From Erysipelotrichaceae bacterium (GTDB taxonomy: Bacteria; Bacillota_I; Bacilli_A; Erysipelotrichales; Erysipelotrichaceae): a stretch of 64,000 nucleotides of DNA. Location: assembly GCA_030694975.1 (NCBI GenBank), contig JAUYTU010000010.1:62001-126000 (forward strand), given 5' to 3'. A program made the position numbers and the translations under genes. This document shows, piece by piece, positions 26,720 through 36,353 of this stretch. Positions within the stretch are counted from its first letter, which is position 1, and every line of letters starts with the position of its first letter. Under the pieces are notes generated by a model. That model was not told where the DNA came from. It worked only from the letters and a program-made list of their open reading frames with translations, and ran no database searches.

Positions 26720-27748
26720 CTATTTATTGCGATGGATAAACTTGAATAATACAAACACGATACCGCCGATAGTCATGATCAGATAGAAGTTGCTCAATCG
26801 CCAGATAATCATGGTGGCGGAGGCATTGATATAGCCGACGACCGTTGTAAACATTAAGATAAAGGTAGCTTCGGTTCCGCCGCTGGCACCGGGGACTGGA
26901 ATAAACGCATTGATCATAGCCACAAATGCGGATAGTGCCATAACATCAATCCAAGAATAGCCATCGAGCAGTGAAATCCCCAAGGACTTCATTGCCACCA
27001 AAGGTAAGAAGTAATAGAACATCAAACGGATGATATTTAAACAGACGACTTTACAAATCAACAGTTTGTGGGTCGGAATTTTCGCTTGTTCTACTTGAAA
27101 GCGATCGATCTGTTTTTCCATAAAAGCAATCGCTTTTTCTTTGTTTTTAATCATTCGCATCTTAATGCCGATTTCGATACCACGGGTGGATACCCAGTGG
27201 TGAAAGCGGGGCAGTCGAGCCAAGGACCACAATCCGAAGATGATGGATGCGTTGATGATAAATCCCACAACGACAAAAATGAAAAATGGGGAATGTCGGC
27301 CGAAAAAGTGACGAAAGCGAAACAGCATCAGAATAAACACAGTGACTACCATGGTGCTTTGATAGATAATGAAGTCCAGCCATAACACACTGGCCGAATC
27401 GCTAAGAGCTACTTTTTGTTTGTTAAAGACATATACTTGTGCAAACTGTCCGCCCGAGGCACTGGGGGTAATTCCGTGGAAAAACGCTGCGATGAAGGCA
27501 TTGACGATTCCCTGACGATATTTATAGTGCGGATTGGACATGCGTGTAAGTTGAGTCAGGATAATACCGATAAGCACATGGTAGAATAAGGCCATCAGTA
27601 TAACGACCATCAGCCAACCTAGCTGAATGGATTGTAAAGAAAGTAAAATTTCATCCACAAAATCGCGAATGGTCAGGTAAAGTGCTGTTACTGTAAATAT
27701 CAGAATTAGCAATATATTGAAAGCGTAGCTTTTAAAGATTTTGTCCAT
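26720..27748 (-). CDS. LPG synthase-type / YbhN-like membrane protein (flippase-like)
   Basis: 342 residues with about eight membrane helices. It matches the UPF0104 (AglD/MprF membrane part) family, with the G-x-T-P-S-A-S-G-G-Q segment in the middle and P-V-P-G-A-S-G-G-T-E near residue 285. This family is linked to lipid or glycolipid transfer across the membrane. The neighbour is a glucosyl-diacylglycerol-type glycosyltransferase 12 bases downstream, so a role in moving the glycolipid is a fair inference. GAGGA precedes the ATG; promoter and dyad lie immediately upstream. Confidence 0.83.
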   Translation of the reverse strand: MDKIFKSYAFNILLILIFTVTALYLTIRDFVDEILLSLQSIQLGWLMVVILMALFYHVLIGIILTQLTRMSNPHYKYRQGIVNAFIAAFFHGITPSASGGQFAQVYVFNKQKVALSDSASVLWLDFIIYQSTMVVTVFILMLFRFRHFFGRHSPFFIFVVVGFIINASIIFGLWSLARLPRFHHWVSTRGIEIGIKMRMIKNKEKAIAFMEKQIDRFQVEQAKIPTHKLLICKVVCLNIIRLMFYYFLPLVAMKSLGISLLDGYSWIDVMALSAFVAMINAFIPVPGASGGTEATFILMFTTVVGYINASATMIIWRLSNFYLIMTIGGIVFVLFKFIHRNK

Positions 27749-27759
27749 TACATGTTCCT

Positions 27760-27795
27760 CGACTGTATTATATATGATAATACAGTCGGATACAA
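27760..27795 (-). promoter_or_regulatory. Promoter overlapped by a perfect 12-5-12 dyad
   Basis: On the minus strand TTGTAT (27790-27795), 17 bases, TATAAT (27767-27772). A perfect inverted repeat CGACTGTATTAT-N5-ATAATACAGTCG occupies 27760-27788, covering the spacer, the -10 and the likely start of transcription. This is the geometry of a repressor operator. A hairpin in the 5' RNA is less likely because only half of the dyad would be transcribed. Confidence 0.75.
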
Positions 27796-27891
27796 CAATT
27801 ATCGTATCATGGCAGTATCACAACGTTAGCCTTTATAAGTATAAAAGATTCTTGATACAAGTTCAAGATTGTGAATAATCATAAAATTAAA

Positions 27892-27918
27892 ACAGCCGCC
27901 CTTAAGGGCGACTGTCAA
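27892..27918 (-). terminator. Terminator of nifJ
   Basis: Stem CAG-x-CGCCC / GGGCG-x-CTG with a TTAA loop, 13 bases past the stop, followed on the minus strand by TTTT. Confidence 0.85.
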
Positions 27919-27927
27919 TATTCAGTC

Positions 27928-30900
27928 CTAGTCTCTGGCTAATTTCATCAAGCGACCGAAACGTTTTTCAGCATCGGAAGCTGCTTTTTCGAGCAGTGCT
28001 TCAGCTTCAAACGGATTGGCGTTTGGCAATTGGTTGTAACGGGTCTCATTCATTACGAAGTCACGGAATTTAGTGAAGTCCGGCTTGGTGTAATCCACCG
28101 TCAACGGTTTTTCAGCATCCGGGTTGTAACGGTACAAGGTCCAGTATCCGCACTCAACTGCGCGTTTTTGCGTAATCTGGTGATTGGATAAACCGCCGGT
28201 GATACCATGTTCGATACATGGTGAGTACGCAACGATTACCGAAGGTCCATTGTAGGCTTCAGCTTCTTTGAAAGCCTTAATGGTTTGGACACGGTTTGCA
28301 CCCATCGCAATACTTGCGACATAGACATGACCATACATCATCGCCATCATACCCAAGTCTTTTTTGCCTGTCGGCTTACCGCCGGCCGCAAACTTCGCGA
28401 TCGAGGCTGCTTGTGATGATTTCGATGACTGACCACCGGTGTTGGAATATACTTCGGTATCCAAGATCATTACGTTGACATTGCGGTTGTTCGCGATGAC
28501 ATGATCCAATCCGCCATAACCGATATCATATGCCCAACCATCGCCACCGACGATCCAAACGGATTTCGAGACGAAGTCGCGGGCATTGGCCAATAGTTCT
28601 TTTGCTACGGCAACATTGGATTTTTCCAACTCTTCAACCAGTTTCGGTGCGATTTCTTTTTCTTGATTGCGATCGCCCTTCACTGCTAAGTATTGTTCGA
28701 CAACAGCTTTTAGTGTCGGTTCAAACGACTCAATATTCTCATTCATCACTTCGACTAATCGATTCGCTTTAAATTCTTGAGCGATTTTCATACCGAAGCC
28801 GTATTCAGCATTGTCTTCAAACAGTGAGTTGCCCCAAGCAACGCCTTTGCCACTCTTATCAGTAACAAATGGCGTCGACGGTGTTGAACCGCAATAAATT
28901 GAAGTACAGCCGGTTGCATTGGCAATCATCATGTCTTGACCGAATAATTGTGTTGCTAAACGATAGTACGGTGTTTCACCGCAGCCGGCGCAAGCACCCG
29001 AAACTTCGAAGTACGGCATCAGGAATTGTGTACCCTTGATACTGTCGGTTGGGAAGAATTCGGATTTATAACGGGTTTCTTTGTAAATATAGTTCGCTAA
29101 CGGAGCTTCGTGCAGTTGTTCACTGACATCCGTCATGACCAACGCTTTCTTGCCACCTTTACCAGGACATTCAACAGAGCACAACGAACAGCCGACGCAG
29201 TTGTCCGGTGATACCATGACGCGGTAACGCAGATGTTCGACACCTTTACCTACCGGAGTGATGGTTTCAAATTCTTGAGGAGCGTTTTTAACTTCGTTTT
29301 CATCCAGTAAGAACGTACGAATGGTTGCATGCGGGCATACGAACGAACAGAATCCACATTGGATACAGTTTTCCGGAATCCACTTTGGTACTTGCGTTGC
29401 GATGGTGCGGTGTTCGTTGAAGGCAATGTTGTTGCGCATGGATCCATCCATAATTCCGTCAGTGAATGCGGATACCGGAAGGTCATAGCCTTCCAGTGCA
29501 TTGATTGCGGCGACATGTTGATCGAAATATTCATCACCGGTGGTACTGCGGGTTTTGCTCATTGGCAAGTCCGCCCATTCGGGTTTGACTGCGATTTCAA
29601 GAAGTCCGTCTTTACCGGCATCAATGGCTTTGTAGTTGAGTTCAACCATTTCATCGCCTTTTTTGCCATACGTTGCTTCAGCCGCATATTTCATATAACC
29701 AAGTGCTTCTTCGTACGGAAGGATGCTTGGATTTAATGCAAAGAATGATGCTTGTAAGATGGTGTTGGTGCGACGTCCCATACCGATCGATTCAGCGATA
29801 GCATTGGCATCGATCACAAAGAATTTTGCATTCTTTCTAGCTAACTGCGCTTTGACGCGGTTGGGCAAATGTTTTTCGATATCTTCAGCGGTATAACTGG
29901 TCGAAAGTAAGAAGGTTCCGCCTTTTTTCAGGTTGCGTAACATGTCATATCTAAACAAGTAGCTGTCCAACGAACATGAAATGAAGTCAGCGTTTTTAAT
30001 ATAGTATGTCGAGCGGATCGGTGATTTACCGAAGCGCAAGTGCGAACGGGTTGCTCCACCGGCCTTTTTCGAATCATAAGCAAAGTAGGCTTGCGAGTAT
30101 AAGTCGGTGTGGTCACCAATAATTTTAATGGAGTTTTTATTTGCGGATACGGTACCGTCAGATCCCAAGCCGTAGAAAAGGCAAGATGTGTAATCATTCT
30201 TGACGAAAAATTCAGGGTCGACTTTCAATGACAAGAAGGTTACATCGTCGTTGATGCTCAGGGTGAATCCGGTGAACGGTTGGGCACTGTTTAAGTGATC
30301 GTAGACCGCCTTGATGTCTTGCGGTTGGGTATCTTTGGATGATAATCCATAGCGTCCGCCGATAATTGTTTCAATACCGTTATAGCCATGCAATGAATTG
30401 TAAATATCAACAAACAACGGTTCGCCGGTCGCACCGACTTCTTTGGTACGGTCGAGAACAGCGATTTTCTTGACGGATGCCGGTAAGACTTCTTTCAAGA
30501 ATTCAACGGAGAACGGACGATATAAGTGAACTTTGATCATACCGACTTTTTCGCCGGCAGCATTCAAGGTGTCAATGACTTCAGCGGCTGTTTCAGTGAC
30601 TGAGCCCATCGCAACGATGATGCGGTCAGCGTCCGGTGCACCGTAGTAAACAAACGGAGCGTAGTGACGGCCGGTAAGATTGGAAATTTCTTTCATGTAA
30701 TCAGCAACGATGGCCGGAACTTTAGCATAATGTGAATTTTGAGCTTCACGTCCTTGGAAGTAGATGTCGTCGTTTTCAGCCCCGCCGCGGGTCACCGGGT
30801 TGGTGTGCGGGTTCAGTGCGTTGGCGCGGAATCTTTCCAAGCCTTCTTTATCAATAAGCTTAGCCAAATCTTCATAATCGATAACTTCGATTTTTTGGAT

Positions 30901-31437
30901 TTCGTGCGATGTGCGGAAACCGTCAAAGAAGTGCATACACGGAACGGATGCCTTGATTGCGGTTAAATGGGCAACACCGGCCAAGTCCATGGCTTCTTGT
31001 ACAGAATGGGATGCGATCATCGTAAATCCGGTTTGACGAACCGCATAAATATCTTGGTGATCGCCAAAGATGGATAATGCGCGGGTAGCTAATGAACGTG
31101 CCGATACGTGAATGACGCCCGGTAGCAGTTCCCCTACCCATTTATACATATTCGGAATCATTAATAATAAACCTTGTGAAGCGGTGAAGGTGGACGATAG
31201 TGTTCCGCCTTGCAATGCGCCGTGAACCACGCCTGAAGCGCCGGCTTCCGATTGCATTTCAACTACTTTAACTACTGCACCAAATACGTTTTTTCTTCCT
31301 TGTGATGCCCAGGCGTCTACCAATTCCGCCATGGTCGAGGAAGGTGTGATCGGATAGATTCCTGCTACTTCGGTAAATGCATATGCAACATGCGAAGTGG
31401 CGGTATTTCCATCCATACTCATAAATTTCTTAGCCAT
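27928..31437 (-). CDS. nifJ: Pyruvate:ferredoxin (flavodoxin) oxidoreductase
   Basis: 1169 residues, the size of the single-chain enzyme. Domain order: pyruvate-binding N-terminal domains (ITPSSTMAE, TASQGLLLMIPNMYK), the gamma-like domain, a two-cluster ferredoxin domain with C-I-Q-C-G-F-C-S-F-V-C-P near residue 690 and C-V-G-C-S-L-C-S-V-E-C-P near 745, and the TPP domain with GCAGCGETPYYRL, GGDGWAYDIG and DTEVYSNTGGQSS. It oxidises pyruvate to acetyl-CoA and CO2 and reduces ferredoxin, so the organism is very likely anaerobic. AGGAGG lies 6 bases before the ATG. Confidence 0.97.
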   Translation of the reverse strand: MAKKFMSMDGNTATSHVAYAFTEVAGIYPITPSSTMAELVDAWASQGRKNVFGAVVKVVEMQSEAGASGVVHGALQGGTLSSTFTASQGLLLMIPNMYKWVGELLPGVIHVSARSLATRALSIFGDHQDIYAVRQTGFTMIASHSVQEAMDLAGVAHLTAIKASVPCMHFFDGFRTSHEIQKIEVIDYEDLAKLIDKEGLERFRANALNPHTNPVTRGGAENDDIYFQGREAQNSHYAKVPAIVADYMKEISNLTGRHYAPFVYYGAPDADRIIVAMGSVTETAAEVIDTLNAAGEKVGMIKVHLYRPFSVEFLKEVLPASVKKIAVLDRTKEVGATGEPLFVDIYNSLHGYNGIETIIGGRYGLSSKDTQPQDIKAVYDHLNSAQPFTGFTLSINDDVTFLSLKVDPEFFVKNDYTSCLFYGLGSDGTVSANKNSIKIIGDHTDLYSQAYFAYDSKKAGGATRSHLRFGKSPIRSTYYIKNADFISCSLDSYLFRYDMLRNLKKGGTFLLSTSYTAEDIEKHLPNRVKAQLARKNAKFFVIDANAIAESIGMGRRTNTILQASFFALNPSILPYEEALGYMKYAAEATYGKKGDEMVELNYKAIDAGKDGLLEIAVKPEWADLPMSKTRSTTGDEYFDQHVAAINALEGYDLPVSAFTDGIMDGSMRNNIAFNEHRTIATQVPKWIPENCIQCGFCSFVCPHATIRTFLLDENEVKNAPQEFETITPVGKGVEHLRYRVMVSPDNCVGCSLCSVECPGKGGKKALVMTDVSEQLHEAPLANYIYKETRYKSEFFPTDSIKGTQFLMPYFEVSGACAGCGETPYYRLATQLFGQDMMIANATGCTSIYCGSTPSTPFVTDKSGKGVAWGNSLFEDNAEYGFGMKIAQEFKANRLVEVMNENIESFEPTLKAVVEQYLAVKGDRNQEKEIAPKLVEELEKSNVAVAKELLANARDFVSKSVWIVGGDGWAYDIGYGGLDHVIANNRNVNVMILDTEVYSNTGGQSSKSSQAASIAKFAAGGKPTGKKDLGMMAMMYGHVYVASIAMGANRVQTIKAFKEAEAYNGPSVIVAYSPCIEHGITGGLSNHQITQKRAVECGYWTLYRYNPDAEKPLTVDYTKPDFTKFRDFVMNETRYNQLPNANPFEAEALLEKAASDAEKRFGRLMKLARD

Positions 31438-31471
31438 TTTTTCCTCCTGTTTTTAACTCTTAACCTATATA

Positions 31472-31500
31472 ATTATACTCCAAAATCACTTTTTTGACTA
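31472..31500 (-). promoter_or_regulatory. Promoter of nifJ
   Basis: On the minus strand TAGTCA (31495-31500), 17 bases, TATAAT (31472-31477), with about 28 bases of leader before the ATG. The -35 is weak (4 of 6). Confidence 0.55.
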
Positions 31501-31515
31501 TGACTATTTTTTCAC

Positions 31516-32916
31516 TTATACTTCGATTCGGGTCCATTTGGCTTGTGCGAATCGCCATCTTCCGATAGCATAGCGTAAACTTTGGTCAAGCAATACGGAT
31601 AGCCATGCTCCCACTAAGCCCATGCCTAAGGGATAGGCAAACAGATAAGTTAACAGCGGACGTACGATCGTCACGCTGATCAGTGATATGTATGCGACAA
31701 ATTTGACATCGCCTGCTCCTCTGAGGGAGCCAATCGTAATGACTTGGGCGATTTGAAATAACATAATGACGGCCAGTATAAGCATGATTGTTGATCCTGA
31801 GGAGATGATTTGGGGATCTTTGTTGAATAGAGATATGATTTCAACGCGGAAAATCGCTATAAACAGTCCCAGTGCGATCGCAATCAACAATCCGATTCGC
31901 TGCGATGTTTTTCCGTAGATGATGGCTAAGTCTGGGCGTCTTGCCCCTAAACTTTGTCCGACCAATGATGAGCAGGCAATGGATAGTCCGTCCCCTACCG
32001 CAAAGGATATGGTCATGACGTTCATGACGACTTGATGGGTAGCGAATGCGATGGTGCCAAGTCCGGCAATCGCCAATACGTACGTGAAAAAACCAATCCT
32101 TAAGAAGATTTGTTCGACCAATGCGGATTTGCTTATATTGAACAGAGATAGGATTGTTGCTTTGTGCAGGCGCCAGTCTTGTTTAAAGGATAGTGATAGA
32201 AAGCCGCCTTTGGCACTGGCAGAGCGGATGGCGATCAGAAAGGCGACGATGTTGCCAATCGTTGTCGCAACGGCTGCGCCCATGACGCCCCATTGCGGGA
32301 AGATCCAGATCCCGTTGATCAGTAAAAAGTTGAAAATTACGTTGACTACATTGGCGGAAATATTGGTTTTCATTGAAATACGAGTGTTGCCTGCGCCGCG
32401 TTGGGCTGCGGTAATGGTTGATCCGATGCTATAGAAGAACATGCCGATCAGCACGATGCGGAAATAAATGACCGATGTGTCGATGTAGTCCGCAGAAGCG
32501 CCAGAGAATTTCAATATTTGAGGAGCGTAAATATAGCCTACAGTGTTGAAGAATGCGGATATAATGGTGCTGAGGACGATGGCATTTCGTACCAGCTGGT
32601 TGGCTGAGGCCGCATCTTTCTGGCCTTTGCGTCTGGAGACAATCACGGTAAGGCCGATGTTTAAGGCGATGATCACTGAAAATAAGATGAATTTCGGCTG
32701 ATTGGTTATTCCAACGGAAGCGATGGCACCTGCTCCCAGTTGTCCTACCATCATCATATCGACTGCTCCGATCAAGCTGATAAGAACTGCTTCTGTTGCC
32801 GATGGCCAGGCAATAGTAAAGGTTCGCTTGACGATGTCCTTGGTTGCAGGGATGGGGCCGACGATTTGATCCGGTCTTAGGCCGGTTGTGCCGAATATTT
32901 TTTCTGTCCAGTTCAT
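31516..32916 (-). CDS. MATE family multidrug/Na+ antiporter
   Basis: 466 residues with 12 helices in two similar halves, as in NorM/MepA-type MATE proteins. Seen: the first helix with PSATEAVLISLIGAVDMMMVGQLG and the corresponding second-half region with Q-S-L-G-A-R-R-P-D. It exports cationic compounds with Na+ or H+. The start at 32916 is chosen; the ribosome site (TAGGCGGGA) is only moderate. A sigma-A promoter lies immediately upstream, so the leader is only about 16 bases. Confidence 0.9.
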   Translation of the reverse strand: MNWTEKIFGTTGLRPDQIVGPIPATKDIVKRTFTIAWPSATEAVLISLIGAVDMMMVGQLGAGAIASVGITNQPKFILFSVIIALNIGLTVIVSRRKGQKDAASANQLVRNAIVLSTIISAFFNTVGYIYAPQILKFSGASADYIDTSVIYFRIVLIGMFFYSIGSTITAAQRGAGNTRISMKTNISANVVNVIFNFLLINGIWIFPQWGVMGAAVATTIGNIVAFLIAIRSASAKGGFLSLSFKQDWRLHKATILSLFNISKSALVEQIFLRIGFFTYVLAIAGLGTIAFATHQVVMNVMTISFAVGDGLSIACSSLVGQSLGARRPDLAIIYGKTSQRIGLLIAIALGLFIAIFRVEIISLFNKDPQIISSGSTIMLILAVIMLFQIAQVITIGSLRGAGDVKFVAYISLISVTIVRPLLTYLFAYPLGMGLVGAWLSVLLDQSLRYAIGRWRFAQAKWTRIEV

Positions 32917-32939
32917 TTGTATCCCGCCTAACACGAAAT

Positions 32940-32967
32940 ATTATAACACTATTCAAAATTATGTGAA
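32940..32967 (-). promoter_or_regulatory. Promoter of the MATE gene
   Basis: On the minus strand TTCACA (32962-32967), 16 bases, TATAAT (32940-32945). Confidence 0.6.
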
Positions 32968-32986
32968 TACCGTATGGGAAATTCGC

Positions 32987-33775
32987 TTAAATTTTCACGT
33001 TTTCAAAAATGATCGCATCCACCCGATGTTTATTTTTTTCCATCCAGTTCTTATCTCGGATGGTCCACACGCAAAGAAATCCCTTGAATATCCGTATCCA
33101 AAAGAATACATGAGCATGGTGAAACTCAATAGTCAGATAGTTGGGTTTGGCATAAAAGGCAAAGCCGTTGAAGCTTTGCAAGAGTCGGACAAGGGTGGAA
33201 TGTCTTCGATCGCCCAATATACTTTCGATTAACTGACCGCGAATGAAGTGTTTACGATTCTTCAAAAACCAATGCAGTATTTCCGGTCGAAAAGAGCAGA
33301 TACTGAAATTGCCCGTATATCCATCGAGTATTTCAGCACAACACTGACATACACGTTCGTTTTGGCTGGTGGCTTTGATTTCGATGATGAGTCCGACTTT
33401 GCCGGATACCAAGTTGAGAAACTCGACGAAGGTCAGTACTTTGTCCTTTGAATTTCCGATCGTAACCGATTGAATTTCTTCAAGTGTGAGTTGTTCAATG
33501 TTTCGGTCAATGTTTAACATCCGTTTCCCGTCGCTGTCATGAAAGACGATTAATTGTTCATCCTTTGTGATGCGGATGTCCATTTCGATGTTCAGTCCCG
33601 CATCGATGGCCCTTTGAAATGCACTCGGACTGTTCTCTTCGATATAAAGTTCTTTGTTATGTAAACCGCGATGTGCGCAGTAGCCTTTCATCCACGTTAG
33701 GTCCTTGCCTTCGCGGTGGGGAAATGATACATAGATAATTAGAATGATGATTGAGATGATGATTAGCCATTCCAT
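32987..33775 (-). CDS. Glycerophosphodiester phosphodiesterase, membrane-anchored
   Basis: 262 residues. An N-terminal helix (residues 3-18) anchors it. The GDPD signature follows: A-H-R-G at residues 33-36, E-N-S-P-S-A-F near 48 and E-M-D-I-R near 65, then F-H-D; these give the catalytic His pair and metal-binding Glu/Asp. It cleaves glycerophosphodiesters to glycerol 3-phosphate and an alcohol, for lipid turnover or phosphate recovery. It is the upstream neighbour of the MATE gene, with its own start, and is divergent from the DUF4438 gene. Confidence 0.9.
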   Translation of the reverse strand: MEWLIIISIIILIIYVSFPHREGKDLTWMKGYCAHRGLHNKELYIEENSPSAFQRAIDAGLNIEMDIRITKDEQLIVFHDSDGKRMLNIDRNIEQLTLEEIQSVTIGNSKDKVLTFVEFLNLVSGKVGLIIEIKATSQNERVCQCCAEILDGYTGNFSICSFRPEILHWFLKNRKHFIRGQLIESILGDRRHSTLVRLLQSFNGFAFYAKPNYLTIEFHHAHVFFWIRIFKGFLCVWTIRDKNWMEKNKHRVDAIIFENVKI

Positions 33776-33875
33776 AGTTACGCCCCCCTTTTTCTATATT
33801 ATATAGTAAATATCCCCGCTCTTCTTTTCATTTTCACTTTTTTTCGTTATGATAGTAGAAATGCAGGAGGAAATT

Positions 33876-34730
33876 ATGTTGAAAACGAATAAAGAAAAGT
33901 GTGTCATGCAGTCGGTTCAGGGTCGGATTCATCATCCGGTCATGCGTGCGCCGGGCTATCGGATTGGCAGTGATGGAGTGCCGCGCATTCTGCCGGCTAC
34001 CGCCGCAATTACCTATAATGCGAAAATTGGGGATGTGTGTATGGGGTTGATGGGTGATCATGTGGAGCCGGGAGTTTCGATGAAAAATAGTGATGCCATG
34101 GAAGATGCGGCGTTGAATGTGTTGGCATGTGTGGGAAATGTGGCGAAGGTCATTACAGGTGATGGTAAGGGTGCTTTGGGTGTTGTTACCGGTAAGCATG
34201 GTGGGGCTGATCATGTGATGGTGTACTTTGCGGATGACGTGTTGGATAGCTTGGCGGTGGATGATAAGATTTTGATTAAATCGTTTGGTCAGGGGTTACA
34301 ACTGTTGGACTATCCTGAGGTTATTTGTATGAACATGGATCCGACCATGTTGGATAAGTTAAACATTGAGGAAGTTAACGGTCAGCTGGAAATCGGTGTC
34401 ACTGCAGTGATTCCGGCGCATTTGATGGGCTCGGGGTTGGGTTCAATGACGATGATGTCGGGGGATTATGATATCATGACTCGTGATCCACAGACGTTAA
34501 AAGAGTTGAATCTCGATCAACTGCGTTTTGGGGATATCGTATTTATAGAAGATCATGCCAATAATCATGGTCCGGACTATTTGAAGGGTTCTGGTACGGT
34601 GGGTGTTATTATCCATGGGGATAGTTTCATTGCTGGGCATGGTCCGGGAGTTACGGTATTGATGACGAGTCGTAGTTCACTGTTGAAGCCGAAAATCGAT
34701 CCCAAGGCTAACTTAGTCAATTACTTCTAG
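33876..34730 (+). CDS. DUF4438 family protein
   Basis: 284 residues. The sequence has the DUF4438 look: H-P-V-M-R-A-P-G-Y-R-I near the start, GDHVEPGVS, GKHGGADHVMV, and HGPGVTVL at the end. No reaction is known for this family; many members occur in anaerobes. The repeated Gly-Asp-His pieces suggest a metal site, but this is a guess. AGGAGG precedes the ATG at 33876. A shorter upstream ATG pair in the same frame lies in the promoter region. Confidence 0.82.
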   Translation: MLKTNKEKCVMQSVQGRIHHPVMRAPGYRIGSDGVPRILPATAAITYNAKIGDVCMGLMGDHVEPGVSMKNSDAMEDAALNVLACVGNVAKVITGDGKGALGVVTGKHGGADHVMVYFADDVLDSLAVDDKILIKSFGQGLQLLDYPEVICMNMDPTMLDKLNIEEVNGQLEIGVTAVIPAHLMGSGLGSMTMMSGDYDIMTRDPQTLKELNLDQLRFGDIVFIEDHANNHGPDYLKGSGTVGVIIHGDSFIAGHGPGVTVLMTSRSSLLKPKIDPKANLVNYF

Positions 34731-34733
34731 TGA

Positions 34734-34760
34734 AAAACCGTCGGCGTTGCCGGCGGTTCA
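34734..34760 (-). terminator. Terminator between DUF4438 and the coiled-coil gene
   Basis: Stem AACCGTCGGC / GCCGGCGGTT with a GTT loop; five T follow on the minus strand, so it mainly ends the coiled-coil gene, 4 bases from its stop. Confidence 0.8.
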
Positions 34761-34763
34761 TTA

Positions 34764-35225
34764 TTATGGGAGCAATTCCTTTATTTCTTTAAGCAAAACA
34801 TTGATTTCTTTTAGAATTCCGTTTCGATATTCTTGGATTTCAATTACTTGATTGTAGATTGCTAAGATTTCTTCGGTTTCCTTCTTTTCAATTAACTCTT
34901 TAAGTCCGACGGTCAGTTCACGGATGTCGCCTTGCGTTGCTTTTAACAAGGCGGCTTTTTCTTTGAGCTGTTCAGTCAGGGCTTTGAGTTCCAACTTTAC
35001 AGAGTCTTCCAATGTTTGTCCGCTTTCCTTAAGTTCGATCAGTTGTTCGCGGATGGAAAGTCTCAGACGTTTGTTTTCATTTCCTAATTCTTGGTTATCC
35101 AGGCGATTCTTGCGCATTTCCATAACGGCCGAACGCCATGGCCGTTGGGTTTCTTGAGCCGATACCGGTAGTACGGCTAGTAACAGTAACATTACTGCCA
35201 ACATTGTTGTCCATAGTTTTTTCAT
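34764..35225 (-). CDS. Secreted coiled-coil protein
   Basis: 153 residues. A signal peptide (residues 1-23, ending V-S-A-Q) is followed by a nearly continuous charged helix with leucine heptads (about 40-150). No known domain is recognised. Start 35225 follows AGGAGG; upstream in-frame codons run into the adjacent lipoprotein gene and are not used. It lies 10 bases downstream of the lipoprotein gene, so the pair forms one operon, divergent from a two-component system that may control it. Confidence 0.75.
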   Translation of the reverse strand: MKKLWTTMLAVMLLLLAVLPVSAQETQRPWRSAVMEMRKNRLDNQELGNENKRLRLSIREQLIELKESGQTLEDSVKLELKALTEQLKEKAALLKATQGDIRELTVGLKELIEKKETEEILAIYNQVIEIQEYRNGILKEINVLLKEIKELLP

Positions 35226-35235
35226 GTTTTTCCTC

Positions 35236-35514
35236 CTAAGGTTGCAAAATTTCTTCGTCACTAATATCGTCGAGTGAGTTGAAGACCGTAACGAGCTGGT
35301 CGATGACATTGAGTAATGAGTCGACTTGAACGCCGCTTTCTTCATCCACGACCAGATCTTCGTCGATGTCATCCAAGGAATCAATCGTTGATTCCATTTG
35401 GTCGATTTGTTCAATCAGTTCATCGACTTCAACATTGGTCTGGTCATCCCTTCGCCATCGCCCGCACCCGACCAGCAGTATCGCTATCAGGATCAATATC
35501 ATCGTTTTTTGCAT
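35236..35514 (-). CDS. Small acidic lipoprotein
   Basis: 92 residues. Lipobox L-L-V-G-C gives a lipidated Cys at about residue 17, followed by a short basic stretch and then a strongly acidic region with repeated D-S-L-D-D-I type units. Function unknown; it may be a coiled coil or a partner of the secreted coiled-coil protein encoded next. GAAGGAAG precedes the ATG at 35514, and a minus-strand TATAAT lies at 35537-35542. Confidence 0.72.
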   Translation of the reverse strand: MQKTMILILIAILLVGCGRWRRDDQTNVEVDELIEQIDQMESTIDSLDDIDEDLVVDEESGVQVDSLLNVIDQLVTVFNSLDDISDEEILQP

Positions 35515-35648
35515 AAGCTTCCTTCTTTCTGAGTTCATTATAGTCGTTGTGTTGGGATTTTTCATCGGACAAATATAGGCAAATCTGTGGCAGTTATTTA
35601 TTTTTTAAGGAAATTGTGGTTCACTATAGTTGTTTGGAGGGTTGTGTA

Positions 35649-36353
35649 ATGAGTAAGAAGATTTACATTGCGGATGATGATGCCAATATTCGTTTTATCA
35701 TTGGCAGTTTTCTTAAAAATGAAGGTTATCAGGTGGAGGAGTTTGAGAGCGGTGATGCTTTATATGAGCGCTTTTTGGCTGTGCCTTGTGATTTGATCAT
35801 TTTGGATATCATGATGGAAGGTCGCGATGGGTTGGCAATTTGTGCAAAGCTCCGTGAGAGTTATTCGGTATTGATTATCATTGTGTCGGCGTTGGACAGT
35901 GAGTTGGATCGCATTACCGGCATTACGTTGGGCAGTGATGATTATTTAGTTAAACCTTTTTCGCCGGTTGAGTTGGTAGCGCGGGTGAAAGCGCTGTTTC
36001 GGCGCGTTGATTTGGATAGAAAAGTTGTTTCTGCGGATATTCTTGTGGTTGGGGATATGCGTATCAATGTTAAGTCGCGTGACTGTTGGATCGATCAGAA
36101 GAAAGTTGATCTGACGCCGACGGAATTTACTTTATTAACGTATATGTTTCAACATGCGGATCAGGCGGTTTCGCGCCAACAGTTGCTTAAGCATGTGTGG
36201 GGTGTGGAGTGGGATGCGGATACGCGGGCAACCGATGATATTTTGAAGCGTTTGCGTAAGAAGTTGGTGGACAGTCGAGTGAAGGTTGAGTCGGTTTGGG
36301 GCTTTGGATTTCGGCTAGTGGTGGAGGATGAACATGAAAAGTCTGAAAAGTAG
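35649..36353 (+). CDS. OmpR-family response regulator
   Basis: 234 residues. Receiver domain with the acidic pair D-D-D at 9-11, phosphoacceptor Asp53 (L-I-I-L-D-I-M-M-E-G), and Lys near residue 103 (V-K-P-F-S). A winged-helix DNA-binding domain occupies about 135-230 (L-T-P-T-E-F-T-L-L, TDDILKRLRKKL, VWGFGFRL). GGAGGG lies before the ATG at 35649; in-frame codons further upstream lack a start signal. It overlaps the sensor kinase gene by 20 bases. Confidence 0.94.
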   Translation: MSKKIYIADDDANIRFIIGSFLKNEGYQVEEFESGDALYERFLAVPCDLIILDIMMEGRDGLAICAKLRESYSVLIIIVSALDSELDRITGITLGSDDYLVKPFSPVELVARVKALFRRVDLDRKVVSADILVVGDMRINVKSRDCWIDQKKVDLTPTEFTLLTYMFQHADQAVSRQQLLKHVWGVEWDADTRATDDILKRLRKKLVDSRVKVESVWGFGFRLVVEDEHEKSEK

